In this document: positions 1 to 12,334 of the stretch, one piece after another
How the letters are laid out: the number at the start of each line of letters is the position of its first letter
How positions within the stretch are numbered: position 1 is the first letter of the stretch
Assembly: GCA_036768485.1 (NCBI GenBank)
Contig: JAVLUZ010000142.1
Span: 13,797,814 to 13,861,813, forward strand
Length of the DNA: 64,000 nucleotides
Origin: Mermis nigrescens
Lineage: Eukaryota > Nematoda > Enoplea > Mermithida > Mermithidae
Direction: 5' to 3'
The notes under the pieces: model-generated
The model's input: only the letters and a program-made list of their open reading frames with translations
What the model was told of the DNA's origin: nothing
Database searches by the model: none
Made by a program: the position numbers and the translations under genes

Positions 1-795
1 AGTCTGGATTAAGCCGGCTCTCAAGACTCAAGCCTGATACTAACATTAAAACATAAGACGAAAAAAGTGAACTGCCACTATATTTATCACGTAGGGTTTA
101 AGCCTGGCTCAAACCACAGAACATTGGAATCAGAACCGGTATGATAAAAGAAAAATGATGGATTTCGACAGTTTATAACCTAGCGATTCATACCTACCTC
201 ATTCTCTAATATGATGACAAAAACAACTTTTAGAAAATATGTCTTTTTCAGACAGCGTTTCGTTATAGCAATCAAAGTAAGACATCTGTAATTGTTATAA
301 AAAACCGAAATAATGTTTATTCACGGCTACATCATACAGTTAATGACAACATCTACTGGATACAAAAAATTTTGACTTCTCAATCGTACAGGGTTTCCGA
401 CTTTGCAGTCTTCCCGACTTGCTCGGCTTTTTTGACTGCACTTAAGCGCGGAGCAAAAATAAACTGTGGCGAGCTAATGCAGCCTTCCTGACTCGCCTTT
501 TCGGCTATGTATGTACATGAAAATATATTCAGGAAGACAGAGAACAATCATATAAACTTGTAAAAAATAGAACTAGACTGATTCTATTCTTAAAACTGTC
601 CTTTAAGAGAAACAGAATGATATAGCCTTATTAAAAATAGCTTGCAAAAGTACAAAAAGTTGACTTTCCTAAAAGTATAGCGCCGCTAGTTGCACATATT
701 ACTCACACATAGCATCTAATTTTCAATACGACGGGCAATTAGATTTGGTGACTACCATTTTCGACTATTTGAAATTCCGTGAAAATTCAGCATAC
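1..795. other. Non-coding flank or intron, left edge
   Basis: No coding exon could be recognised on either strand. The minus-strand EGF gene must continue to the left, because its last exon here ends at a phase-1 splice donor and no transmembrane segment or cytoplasmic tail has appeared yet. The stretch is AT-rich and has no array or element end that I can place. Confidence 0.5.
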
Positions 796-1017
796 CCGGA
801 AAACAGGAACAATTAAAGCTTCCTGGCCAATTCAGGCAAATTCCATTTTTGCAATAATCCGCATTTCGGCATTCGTTTACATCTTCATCGCACAAATTAC
901 CGACGAATCCGGTGCGGTTACAATCGCAAATGAAGCCGATTGATTCTACCAGGCATCGGCCGCCATTCAAACATGGTTGCTTAACGCAGTCACTTATATT
1001 TGTTTCGCAGCTTTTGC
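796..1017 (-). CDS. crb: Crumbs-like gene, exon with two EGF domains
   Basis: This 74-codon exon on the minus strand lies between an AG acceptor and a GT donor (CCGG|GTATG) and has phase 1 at both ends. It encodes two EGF modules. The first has the pattern C-x-N-G-G-R-C followed by I-C-D-C; the second starts D-V-N-E-C, the calcium-binding EGF signature, and ends C-S-C-F-P-G. It is the most 3' exon visible of the EGF/laminin-G gene that runs leftward from about 27 kb. The open frame past the donor is intronic read-through. Confidence 0.75.
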
Positions 1018-1542
1018 CTAGAGAGGTCAGAATGGCAATCACAGAGACTAAAAATAAGTCGTAATGACGATCTTGAATGAAAAGGAGAAAGGAAAAAGTA
1101 GTTTATGACGGTAACTTATGTAAAAAGTTTTTATCAGAAAATATCGCTAGAGTGTCAAAAAATCAACTTATTACCAAGGGCGGATTGAAAGAGGAGTGGG
1201 AGAGGCGGCCGACTCTCCGGTCGTCAAAAATAGTTGGGCGTTATGGAGAAAAATGTTTATTTTTCGACGATTTTAGCGATTTGTTTATCATGATTTTTCA
1301 AATTTTTCCAATACTTAGTGCCGAATAGCACTCATTAATGACATTTAGTGCCTTTCTTTGTACTCCCCTGTCAGAAAATCCTGGATTTGCCTCTGCTTAT
1401 CACGTAAAATATCTTACAATATTCATTTCCTACTCTACAGTACTGCATAATACGTATAAAAATTTGTTTTTTACATACATTCTTTCATCTTCGATCGCAA
1501 GGATCAAGTGCTGTTCTACTCAGGAAAAATATTTAATTCTAC

Positions 1543-1653
1543 CCGTATATCCGCTATCGCATTGACATAGATAATCTATCGGCTGTATCTGATGACATTT
1601 TCCATGTTGACAAGGAGAACTATGGCAGCTTACAGCATTTTCGCAGAAATTTC
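1543..1653 (-). CDS. crb: Crumbs-like gene, single EGF exon
   Basis: This 37-codon exon encodes one EGF module (C-x4-P-C-x-H-G-K-C, then L-C-Q-C-D-S-G-Y-T-G). It has an AG acceptor, a GTAGAA donor and phase 1 at both ends, so it can be skipped or duplicated without changing the frame. No Met-initiated open frame covers it; it was found by reading the EGF cysteine pattern on the minus strand. Confidence 0.7.
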
Positions 1654-2064
1654 CTAAAATTTGAAGAGAATAAAGATAAAGCTAATTAAGCGTGAAAATT
1701 TAAATTCATCATTCAATTAGCAATATGATAGTGTAATTTACGTTTATAAATTACACTGAGGCCGGAACTTCTGATATCGTCCGATATTGGAATGATCAAA
1801 TAAGATCTCGATTTCATATGAAATTAGCAGTAAAAATGTTAATTAACTACCAGTTATTGTCTCTACTGTTCTTTTTAGCTTTTTCTAACTTCCGAGTATT
1901 TGATATAGGTACAAATTTCGTGTTAAAGCTGTATATTAAGTAATACTTTATGTTACCAAATGAAACACACATGAACTTTACCATTTTTCGCACGGATGAA
2001 ACTCATCCGTCCGATCAGCTCTTATGGTAGAACAATTAGTAAATTTCAGCAAAATACAACTCAC

Positions 2065-2187
2065 CAAAATAATGTTCGGTACAATGGCATTCAAAATTGC
2101 CTAAAAGATTAGTGCAAGTGCCCGAGTTGAGACAGGGCAATGACTGGCATTCGTCCATATCTTCATCACAAATTCTTCCCTGCCAAC
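2065..2187 (-). CDS. crb: Crumbs-like gene, single EGF exon
   Basis: This 41-codon exon encodes a calcium-binding EGF module (D-M-D-E-C, then C-L-N-S-G-T-C, F-E-C-H-C and a terminal Y-F-G). It has a TTATTAG acceptor, a GTGAGT donor and phase 1 at both ends. A foldback-like element sits 51 bp upstream in the preceding intron, close to the acceptor, so the branch point and polypyrimidine tract may have been displaced. Confidence 0.75.
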
Positions 2188-2229
2188 CTAATAAATGATG
2201 AAAGTAAAGCGCAAAAGATATATACATAA

Positions 2230-3386
2230 TGCGGAATCGATTGTCACAACAGCACCACCAGTCCCAACAACCCCACCATCCCAACAGCCTCAACAAAAAT
2301 TCCAACAGTCCCACCCGTCCCAACAGCCCCACCAGTTCCAACAGCCTTACCGTCCCAACAACCCCGCCAATAATACCATGAGCGTTACCAATCCGAACAG
2401 CCCCACCAATCCCATTAGCCCCACCATCCCAACAACCACACCGTCCCAACAGCCCCAGTCGTCTTAACAGCCCCACCAATATCCCAACAGCCCCACCAGT
2501 CCCAAGAGCCCCACCAATCCCAGCAGTTCCACCGTTCCAGAAGTCCTACCGTTTCAACAGTCGCACTGTCCCAACCACACATAAGCGTGGGGGGATGTTT
2601 AGAGTCTAACCCCCCAACCCGAAATTCTGGAAATCTTCCAAATTATGACAGACACCCAGAATTCTCTATTTTTAGCGCATTTCTCGGTCACTTTACCCCA
2701 CCAGACCCACAGAATTTGTTCGCTGCCAATGTTGGTTCCAACTGCCCCACTGTTATAATCATAGATGCACAGCACGACCGGTCTGGAGAAGGAGTTAAGA
2801 GCCAAAAATGGCCTCAAAACTGATACGAATGTTTAAATAGCGTAAAAACTACGCTAATCCACATTTTCTGGCTATTTTGAAGCAGATTAGCGTGAAAGTT
2901 TTGATTTTCCTTCAATTTTAACACTTTTCTTTCCTTTTTCACTAGAATATTTTTCTTTTTTTCCTAGTAGTCTAGACAAGACCATGGAAAAAATGTTTCA
3001 AAAGTACATCCGCCAAATGCATTTCTCGTATAATAGCGATTGCAGTAATGGTGGGGCTGCTGGGATTACTAGTGGGCTGTTGGGACGGTGGGGCTGTTGG
3101 GACGGTGGGGCTGTTGGGACGGTGGGGCTGTTGGGACGGTGAGACTGTTGGAACGGTGGGGCTGTTGAGATTGGTGGGGCTGCCGGGATTGGTGGGGCTG
3201 CTGGGATTGGTGGGGCTGTTGGGATTATTGGTGGGGCAGTTGGGACGGTGGGGCTGTTAGGACTGGTGGGGCTGTTGGGACGGGCGGGGCTGTTAGGATT
3301 TTTGGTGGGGCTGTTGGGACGGTGGGGCTGTTGGGATGGTGGGTCTGTTGGGACTGGTGGGGCTGTTGAGACATCACTGCGGAATC
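2230..3386. mobile_element. Foldback-like element, copy 1, with 9-bp TSD
   Basis: The element body is 2239-3377 (1139 bp), flanked by the perfect 9-bp duplication TGCGGAATC (2230-2238 and 3378-3386). Both termini are arrays of a degenerate 17-bp unit, CCCAACAGCCCCACCGT, on the left (about 2250-2575) and its reverse complement on the right (about 3050-3370), so the arms fold back. The extreme ends differ: GATTGT on the left and GTGATGTCTC (read inward) on the right. The roughly 480-bp centre has no ORF and consists of sequence also found alone elsewhere in the window. The layout and 9-bp TSD match Drosophila FB/Foldback-type elements. It lies in an intron of the EGF gene. Confidence 0.88.
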
Positions 3387-3529
3387 AGCGAATTTCTGTG
3401 GGAAGCAGTAGCATGGTTCCCAATTATGTCAATGTTCTAAAAAATTTATAGTTGTCGAAATCGTAGTAAGTTTAAAAAGTCGAGAACTCCATTTTTCATA
3501 TCCATCAAGCTAAAAAAGTTGAAGCTTAC

Positions 3530-3631
3530 CGTTTCTGCATTTGCACAGAAATCCAGTTGACGTGTCGATGCAATCTCCATGTGTGCATGTCTTTGACGAA
3601 CAATTATCGACCTTTGTTTCGCAGAAATGAC
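3530..3631 (-). CDS. crb: Crumbs-like gene, single EGF exon
   Basis: This 34-codon exon has an AG acceptor, a GTAAGC donor and phase 1 at both ends. It encodes an EGF module: G-H-F-C-E from the previous module's end, then D-N-C, C-T-H-G-D-C, and F-L-C-K-C. It is joined 5' to the exon at 12335-12497, which ends in phase 1; the 8.7-kb intron between holds the large inverted repeat. Confidence 0.75.
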
Positions 3632-4375
3632 CTATTACATAGCAAAATATAATTTCATTTCTAACAGTCAGAGGATTAAAGGCACGAAACTGTAGCAACC
3701 TAGTTCCTCTCTGATGACCTCGCCTGTTTATATGATTTTTCACGTTTTTTTGTGTATTTATTCTGTATATAATCCTGCCTACTTCTCTCGTTTCACTTGA
3801 ACTCTTGCGCCTCGTAAAACCCGTAATTTCTCATAATATAATTTTGTGTGCTTTTTATGTACATGTGTATATACTACTTCTCGCGTCTTTTAGTTTCTTT
3901 TTAACTAACAGCATGCCTAATTTATTTACCTGTTATATATTTATTTATTTATTTATTTTTTTCATATTGATGACTTTCTGTTATTATTTCGAAATTTCTA
4001 TATTGACTTCAGGGTTTCAAGACATTTAAACAAGCCTCGAATCCGGAACATCAGTCCCTTTTCTCAAACAGGTGTGCGGAATTCCAGAAAACAACAAAAT
4101 TATTTACCTACTGAAAATTCGATTCACTACAACACTATGAAAAACACTGTAAAAAAGCATGCTTTGTGCAGCGATTATTCAAAATTGAGTTCTTAAGTTA
4201 AATTGAATAAGTAGATAAGAGTTTAAATGATAACCCTCATCTCAAATAATGTCTTAGAAATATTTTGAAAATAGAACTATCCTGAAGTTCTAGAATTGTA
4301 CTAAAATTTGAACATATCAGTCAGATTTGAGTCATTTTCGACTTTTCGGTGAAATTATCTTAACAGTCAATTTCT
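3632..4375. other. Intronic AT-rich DNA
   Basis: There is no exon or clear element here. A short TTTA-rich run lies near 3940-3960. Short open frames on the plus strand have no recognisable protein features. Confidence 0.4.
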
Positions 4376-5456
4376 GTAAGGTTCACCCCGGCGGCGGAAA
4401 GTCAAAATACCCTCATTTCAACATCTGTTGTACAATTTTTAACGCTGAGCAATACGGCTTGAAGCGTTTTGCACAAAACACATTTTCGCTTGGAACATCA
4501 AGCTCAAAGTTTGAAAAATTGACACTTTTTTGTCAAAAATGACTATATTTACTTTTATGACTATAACTTTCTAACGCTTCAATATATCTGAGTCAACGTT
4601 TCTCTTAAATAAAAGACGAAGCTTTGTGCTGCATATTTACACTTCAATCATTGTCATAAACTCGACGGCTTAATGAATTATATTTGACTGAAAGTGAAAA
4701 AGTCAGATTATTTTCACTGAAAAATTTCAAATTTTGTTCTATATCTCCTATACTAGATGCGAATGATTCTTAAAATTTCAGTATGATGTGGCATTTTGCC
4801 TTAGTGTGTGTATGGCAAAAAATAAAAAAATTAAAGAACCACTTTTTGAGTAATGAGTCTTTATGCAAGTCAACTTAATGCGAGTTTGACCAAGCGTTCA
4901 TGCCCAAAAGTTCTCTCCTTTGTGTTATATCTCACACACCAGCTGATAAAATGTCTAAAAATTTTAGAGTAATCATCCACTTAGTCTCTTGATCTAATTG
5001 GCAGAAGAATGTAAAAGTCATCGGATTATTGATTGAATAACGAACCTCAAAGCATGTGCAAGTTATGTATGTAGAAATGACTGATTATTAGCACATGAAA
5101 TTGTTCTTTTCTTACTCATATCTCCTGCATTAGACATGGGACATTCTCAAAATTTTAAGATAATGTGACATTTTGCCTTTCTATTTTATTAGTAAAAAAT
5201 TGCGAAAATCAATGAACCACTTTTTGAGTTACGGCTCTTGACATAAATACTTCCATGAAGATTATTGGATTATTCACACAAAAATCTTTCTTTTTATGCT
5301 TATAGCTCCCAAGCCGGTCATTGTCAAAATCTTACTGTATTGCGACAAGCTACCTTTTTATATTGCTGACGAAAAAAACAAAATGAATCGCTGTTCCGCT
5401 TTTTGAGGAAGGACTACAGTAAATGCAAGATATGTAGGTACATACATCATAGGTTG

Positions 5457-8400
5457 CGCGATAGCGCTACTTATAATATACTTGGCCATCCTTTTTTCTT
5501 ATAAGTTTTTCACAGCGAGTGCGAAATTTGTGTTCCCCCTCACAGCTATAGGGGCACACATCTGGGAGGTGCGCTTTTTTCAATCGATGGATAATTAAAC
5601 AATTCGATGCCAGTCTTTTTTTGTTTACACTTAATACCGAGTTAGCAATGAGTGTGTAAAGTGTAAACCGAAAAATCAAATAATTTGCGGAGGGCCAATT
5701 TTTTTAAATGTTGCCTCCGAGCTGTAGATTACGAATCTGACCTTAAAATTTCTTTACACTCAATGGTTGTTGCATAAAAATGTAAAGTATGCGGGTTTTT
5801 TTACTCTTTGCTTGCTTTCAGCTTATCTAACTCAATTTTGGTTTTTGTGCAGTCCGATTGCTTTTATAATGTAGAGGGTCACAAAATCTCGAATTACTAT
5901 TTTTTCTCTTTAAACGCAATATTGTGTTAAATAGACGGTTTTTTACTGTTTTCATGTGCAGAAGCGTATCTAACTCATTTTAACAAATTCTGTGCAGTCT
6001 GATTGGTTTTAAAAGGTAGACAGTTATAAAATCTAGGGAACTGTTTTTAATTTTTTTCGAAACAGTAACATTTTCAAATTTAGAAACGGTTTATTGTAAA
6101 GAGTCTGGGACAAAAAATGTTTTTTCCCTGCCATATTCTCCACTTAGTAGACAGAACGTGGTAATTATCTTTAGAATGTGCCTCGTCCTAAGCGCTACAC
6201 GGCAAAATTATTGTTTCTTCAATCAATATTGCGTTATTAGTGCAGGTGTAAACTTTACACTGAAAAAATTTTTTTCCGTCCAGAGCATCGTGGATGATGA
6301 ATTTTCTTAAAAAATGTTCTCCGTAAGGTCAGAATAACGAATCTGACCTTTAAGCTTTTCTACAGCCGGTGTCTATTGAGATATGAAGAGGTGAACTTTG
6401 AATTTTACCTACATCTATTTTCTAATGCCGATAGATAACTTCGTATTGCATATTGTTTGATCAGATTTTTCTTATTTCAGAGGTCTTTGACTCGTTTTTG
6501 ATAAACAATTATTTTTATTATCATAAATGCACTATTCTTAAACTTTAGTAGAATGATGAATATTTTTCAATTATTAAGTAAGTATTAAAATCCGCCGATA
6601 TGTCGAGTTGGCGCAGAGGCTTACGCATCCGCTCTCGCATGCAGATTCAGAAAAAGACTAATGGCTTCGAATCTTTAAGTGCTGACTTTTTCATTTTTTA
6701 ATTCTTTTCGCAAAACCATGCACTTCATTTGACTTATTCATGTATTTATGTTCTGCAGCTGACACTTTTTGTTTGTTGAATTTCGCCTTAGTTCTCGAAT
6801 GGGAGTGTAAAGAGTGCGAAAATGTGGGGGTAAAAAGACACATTCTAGTCGAATTTTCGACTGGTTTATGCCTGCCAACAACTCCGGTTATGAGATCTGA
6901 GAAATTTTTTTTTCACAGAAATGTTCTACGAATTAAGGGCTATCCTGTGCTTGCCAGCAAACTTTTCTACAATCAATACGCAATTAGTACTAGGGATTTA
7001 AACTTTACACTCTAGTGGATGAGTAAAAAACAGATTTTGTCCGAGATTTCTCTGCCAACATTTTCGGTTAAGAGTTTGGATGAATTGAATAAAAAAAGGT
7101 AACTTCTAAGGGCTACACATCGAAGCATGCCGCGTTCGAAAAAAACGTAATATTGTGTTATTAATGGGGGTGTAAAGTTCGAAATCTGAGGTGTAAAATC
7201 GGCGAAAAAACGGGTTTTTTCGTATTTTGATTGGTAAATCATATCAAATATTTTGCGGAACATAAGTTTGGCACATACAAACGTACTACAATCAAAGGGC
7301 TACAAACTGGCCCGAACCGAGATTTATTTACACTCAATGGGGCGTTAGGTTCAGATTTTTAAAGTTTTTAATGTGGTGGACAATGGAAAATACAGGTTTG
7401 TCCATTTTTTTTGTTTGCCACTTCTCTGTTCAGAAGTTGGGTGAGATCGAATAGGATGAAAATAAAGTACTTTCTAAGAGGTACGCGCCACAGCGAATTG
7501 CGTTTGTTTACATCAATATTTAGCTTTTTCGGTAAGTGTAAAGTCAAAAAAATGGGTGAGTTTAACGTGTTTCTGGCTTGTTTTTCTGCCAAGTTCTGGG
7601 TTATGAGTCTGGACATAATTTCAAGTCTAAAAATTAACCAGAAACCAAATGTGATACGCCAGTTTGTTTGCACTCAACAGTGCTGTAAAGTGGTTTACAC
7701 CTGATATTTATTTGTCCTCGGTCCATTGTGTTGACTTAATTTTTTCATAAATCTTGATCGTAATATCACAGTAATATCAGAATTACGAATTCGACTGGAA
7801 TTTTCTTTACACTCTGTGGTTGTGTAAAGTTTACACTGCATAATAGCTTTAGTTGTAGAGCCATGCGGAAGTTTAATTTTTTTAAAAATGTTCTACGTAA
7901 AATTAGACTTTGGAATCTGACTTTTAGTGTTCTCTACACCTAGAAGTTATGTAAAGTTTGCACTATTCCATTTGTTGTTAATATGTAGTTTATACTACAA
8001 ATTTATTTTACTTCCAAATCTGAGCGTTAGTGTTCCTTACACTTGATATTTGCGTAAAGTTTATGCTGAAAAACTTTGATCTGTTTAAATAATGTAAGGT
8101 TGTCTTGTTTAAAAAGGATAATGCTGATGTTAAGAACAATATTGTTTTCCGCGTTCTTGGACTGTTGTCATTATTGTGGTATGCTACTGTATGTGCTTAC
8201 TGATTGATGTACTCAAATCATGCTAACTAAAAGTAGGGTACTAGCAAAGAAAAATGCTCGATGGAACAAAAAAGATGAATATACTTGGAATTGTGGATTA
8301 TTAAGGATGTAAAAGGAGGGGACTAGGAAAAATCTACCTAAAGTCGCAAAATCTGATAAAAATCACACTTTCTCTAGGCAACGCGAAAAATCGAAGTATA

Positions 8401-8998
8401 TTCTGCGGCTTCTAAAAAAGTGTCTTTAAATAATGTACAAATTTTCAGATAAGAGTGTATAAACGAAATCTATAATGTTTATTTTTTAAAATTGCTGGCA
8501 AGTAGCAACGCTGACTAGCTTCGTATCTGATTGATAGAAAAATAAGTGGTTATGGTATTTAAAGTTGTTTTATTTTGTTTTAAGCATTAAAGCAAGCAAA
8601 GCAGGGGCCGATTGATTAGTGTACACAACACAATCCTTAAGGACATTCAAGTGTACCTACATTTAGTCTGTTTCAAGTCAACTTAAGTGTTTCCTACTGT
8701 TTTAAACCATTCATTCAATTCGCTTAGAAAGACTGTTAGTTTACTCAACATCATTTCCCATAGCTACTGCGTAGCTAATGTGCTGCTTTTTCAATCATTT
8801 TACGGTTAAATATTTATTTTAATCTGTTGGCCGCAGAATATACTTCGATTTTTTCCGTTGCTTAGAGAAAGTATGATTTTTAGCAGATTTTGCGACTTTA
8901 GGTAGATTTTTCCTAGTCCCCTCCTTTTACATCCTTAATAATCCACATTCCTAGTATATTCATCTTTTTTGTTCCATCGGAGCATTTTGCTAGTTATC
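5457..8998 (-). repeat. 3.3-kb interspersed element, copy 1 (inverted)
   Basis: This is the reverse-oriented relative of copies at 16448-18982, 18983-21978 and 28574-31911. One end is an internal foldback of about 175-bp arms that begins CTAGCAAAGAAAAATGCTC (8240-8420 versus 8830-8997). The other end is a GC-rich motif of the type GCGCTAACGCGCTAC. The body repeats GTGTAAA...TTTACAC many times. No transposase or long ORF is present, so it looks non-autonomous; its superfamily is not clear to me. Confidence 0.7.
6600..6680 (+). repeat. tRNA-like box A / box B segment in interspersed element
   Basis: GTTGGCGCAGAGGC resembles a pol III A box and GGCTTCGAATCTT, about 55 nt later, resembles a B box. 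A decayed counterpart lies inverted in copy 4 at about 30945-31005. I could not fold a convincing cloverleaf, so I treat it as a tRNA-derived segment inside the repeat and not as a tRNA gene. Confidence 0.35.
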
Positions 8999-10379
8999 CA
9001 TATACTTTAGTGCATGGGAAAACCCCTAACATTATTGTTCATATTATGTCTTCATAGCTCATAATTTCGAGTTTTTTCCTAGAAAAACTTTCACTGACAC
9101 ACTGACACAATCTATGGCTCAGTAATGCAAATCAAGATTATGCATGTACATCTATATATTTGTCATTGTTTAATTGACTTCTCAGATGTGTTCACTGTTT
9201 CGATCCCTAAACACAATCTAAATTGCATATGTCCGAGTTTGCTAGGTTTGCACTTCTCGAGACCTGCAGCTCAAAAAATATTTACTTACATGTATGGTCA
9301 TTCTATACGCTTGAGATGTAGTATTCATAAATTACTATCTTTCTTCACTTTAGAAAATTTCGATTTCATTACTAATTTTGACTTTTTAATGATAAATTCA
9401 GTAAGAGTGACGCCATACAGTTGCAAGCTGAAAATTTATTCAATTTTAGATAATTAAGCTCAGATAAAATTGGGTTATCTCTTATACCTCCATGCTGAAA
9501 AAGGCCACTGCCACACTGCAGTAACATTTTTACAATGTACCAATGACTGGCGTCGGAGCTATTACACAAAAAGATTTTTGTGTGAATAACTCCAATAATC
9601 GTCATGGAAGTATTTATGTCAAGAGCCGTAACTCAAAAGATGGTTCAATGATTCTCGCATGTTTTTACTAATACAATAGAAAGGCAAAATGTCACATTAT
9701 CTAAGAATTTTGAGAATGTCCCAAGTCTAATGCAGGAGTTATGAGTGAGAAATGAACAATTTCATGTTACTCTGAAATTTTTAGACTTCTTATCAGCTGT
9801 TGTGTGAGGTATAACTCAAAGGAGAGAACTTTTGGGCATGAACGCTTGGTCACACTCGCATTAAAATGACTTGCCTGAAGACTCATTGCTCAAAAAGTGG
9901 TTCTTTCATTTTATTTTTTGCCAATCACACTAAGGCAAAATGCCACATCATATTGAAATTTTATGAATCACTCGCATCTAGTATCTGATATATATTTGTG
10001 AAAGTTTGTGTGTATGTTTGTCCGGGGTTGGCTCCAGCCCCATAGCAGATGGGGGTTGAAATTTTGGCCCGAGTTCGGCCTACCTATTGGGGGTGTAGTA
10101 ACGATTTTGAAATTTTGACAAACGCACCCATTGGCCCTGGGCAGGGAGGGAGCGGGGTTTGATCCCTGTGCTATAAGCCTCCACGATTTCGGGAGATAAA
10201 TTTAAAATAAAAGACCATTTTCTTTGCTATTTTTTCAAAACTTAGTTTATACTGTTTATATAGGATACCCCGGCCAAGGGGAGCATGCCTGGCGACACTA
10301 TGTACATTATTATATGTTATAGCATTAGTCGACACTGTGAAACATCAAAATACGGGTTTAACCAAATAATGCTATAACA

Positions 10380-10800
10380 TAGGCAATTTTATAAGATACG
10401 CATGGTATGAGATACTATGTGCAACAAGATAGGCAATGCTATAAGATAGGACGTGATATAAGATACCCTGTGCTACAGGATAGGCAATAGTATAAGATAG
10501 GACGTGATATAAGATACCCCGTGCTACAAGATAGGCAATGCTATAAGATAGAACGTCATAAAAGATACCCCGTGCTACAAGATAGGCAATGCTATAAGAT
10601 ATGAAGTGATATAAGATACCCCGAGCTGCAAGATAGGCAATGTTATAAGATAGTATGGGATATAAGATACCCTGTGCTACGAGATAGGCAATGCTATAAG
10701 ATAGGTGTGATATAGATACCCTGTCTGTGCTATAACATGCAGTGATATAAGATAGGAGATACCATCAGCTATAACAATAGAGTGATATGAGATATCACGT
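10380..10800 (+). repeat. Tandem repeat, about 51-53-bp unit
   Basis: Degenerate units contain GATAGGCAATGCTATAAGATA and GATATAAGATACCCCGTGC, repeated about seven times inside the Helitron. A weaker relative, with GATAGGCAATGGTTAAG units, lies at 36380-36660 outside it. Confidence 0.75.
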
Positions 10801-10829
10801 GATATATGACACCCTTTGCTACAACAAAC

Positions 10830-11780
10830 AAAAAATTTTTAGAACATCAAAAATATGGTTTGACCAATAAATTTTTCCAAAACATCCTAAAACATCAAAA
10901 ATATGGTTTGACGAAAAAATTTTTCCAAAACATCCCAAAACATCAAAAATATGGGTTTGATTAAAAAAATTTGCCAAAACATCCTAAAACATCAAAAATA
11001 TGGTTTGACGAAAAAAATTATCCGAAACATCCCAAAACATCAAAAATATGGGTTTTATCAAAAAATTTCCAGAACATCCCAGAACAACAAAAATATGATT
11101 ATGGCTAAACAATTTTCAAAACCATTCTGTAACGTCAAAAATATGGATTTGATCAAAAAAATGGTTGACAAAAGACATTTTAAAAAATCCAAAAATAAAA
11201 TATGGTTTATACAAACAATTTTTTTAGAAATATCCCAAAAACATCAATGCTACGAGATAGGCAATACCCTGTGCTACGAGATAGGCAATGCTATAAGATA
11301 GGTGTGATATAGATACCCTGTCTGTGCCATAACATGCAGTGATATAAGATAGGAGATACCATCAGCTATAACATATGAGTGATATGAGATATCACGTGAT
11401 ATATGACCCTCTTTGCTACAACAAACAAAAAATTTTTAAAACATCAAAAATATGGTTTGACCAAAAAATTTATCCAAAACATCCTAAAACATCAAAAATA
11501 TGGTTTGACGAAAAAATTTTCAAAAACACCCCAAAACATCAAAAATATGGGTTTGATTGAAAAAATTTCCATAACATCCCAGAACATCAAAAATATGATT
11601 ATGGCTAAACAATTTTCAAAACCATTCTGTAACGTCAAAAATATGGATTTGATCAAAAAAATGGTTGACAAAAGACATTTTAAAAAAATTCAAAAAATAA
11701 AATATGGTTTATACCAACAATTTTTTTAGAAATATCACAAAAACATCAAAAGTCTTGAAAAATAAAAAATACAAGAGACA
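10830..11780 (+). repeat. Tandem AACATCAAAAATATGG repeats and a 0.55-kb duplication
   Basis: Units of about 45-55 bp carrying AACATCAAAAATATGGTTTG repeat through 10840-11230. A segment starting at GCTACGAGATAGGCAATG (about 10675) is then repeated from about 11265 to 11760 with high identity, including the GATATCACGTGATATATGAC palindrome. The open frames here are produced by the repeat and are not genes. Confidence 0.75.
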
Positions 11781-12334
11781 TATCAATTCCATATAGCTAT
11801 CAGGCCTAAGTTCAGCCCGGGCAACGCCGGGCAGCTCAACTAGTAGGAGATAAAGAACAAAATTTGAAATTTTTTCAGTGGAAATAATCTGACTTTTTCA
11901 ACTTTCAGTCAAATGTAATTCATTAACCCGTCAGGTATACGACAATAATTAAAGTTTAAATATGTAGCACAAAGCTTCCTCTTTTATTTAAAAAAAAGTT
12001 GACTCAGATATATTGAATCGTTAAAAAGTTATAGTCTTAAGAGTAAATGCAGTCATTTTTGACAAAAAGTGCCAATTTTTCAAACTTTGAGCTCGATGTT
12101 CCAAGCGAAAAACATGTTTTGTGCAAAACGCTTTATGCCATGTTATTCAGCATTAAAAACTGTACAAAACTTGTTAAAATGAGGGTAGCTTGAATTTTGA
12201 CTTTCCGTCCTTACTACAGGGCCGGGGTGATTTTTATAGAACTTGACTCTTAAGAAATCCACTTTTATCTAATACAATTTTACATCAGGACAGCCAGCCG
12301 GCTAAAAAAATTAGCATGAATATAAAAACAAAAC

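Larger units (their letters stand above)
9984..11843 (+). mobile_element. Non-autonomous Helitron
   Basis: The element starts TCTGATATA and ends CTAG, with host A before it and host T after it, which is the Helitron A^T insertion rule. A short hairpin (GCCCGG-GCAACG-CCGGGC type) sits about ten bases before the CTAG. The other arm of the surrounding inverted repeat supplies the empty site: at 4750/4751 the same host sequence is uninterrupted. No Rep/helicase ORF is present. The interior is mostly tandem repeats (see the entries inside it). Confidence 0.85.
4376..12240. repeat. Long inverted repeat (roughly 1-kb arms) with nested elements
   Basis: Sequence from about 4376-5345 returns as its reverse complement at about 9515-12235 once the Helitron at 9984-11843 is removed. 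Matching landmarks include GCGTTTTGCACAAAACA in both arms and TTTTTGTGTGAATAA next to CAATGAC. The arms are diverged and indel-rich, so this is an old foldback or palindromic element, or two inverted copies. The centre is occupied by a 3.5-kb interspersed element. Ends and TSDs could not be fixed. Confidence 0.65.

Noticed and set aside
1077..1565. Plus-strand open frames of 75-83 codons
   Set aside because: Low-complexity, no conserved pattern, and they overlap minus-strand EGF exons.
6600..6680. Functional tRNA gene
   Set aside because: No convincing acceptor or anticodon stems; part of a repeat with a decayed second copy.
10951..11729. Repetitive open frames inside the Helitron
   Set aside because: Produced by the AACATCAAAAATATGG tandem repeat, with no protein-like composition.
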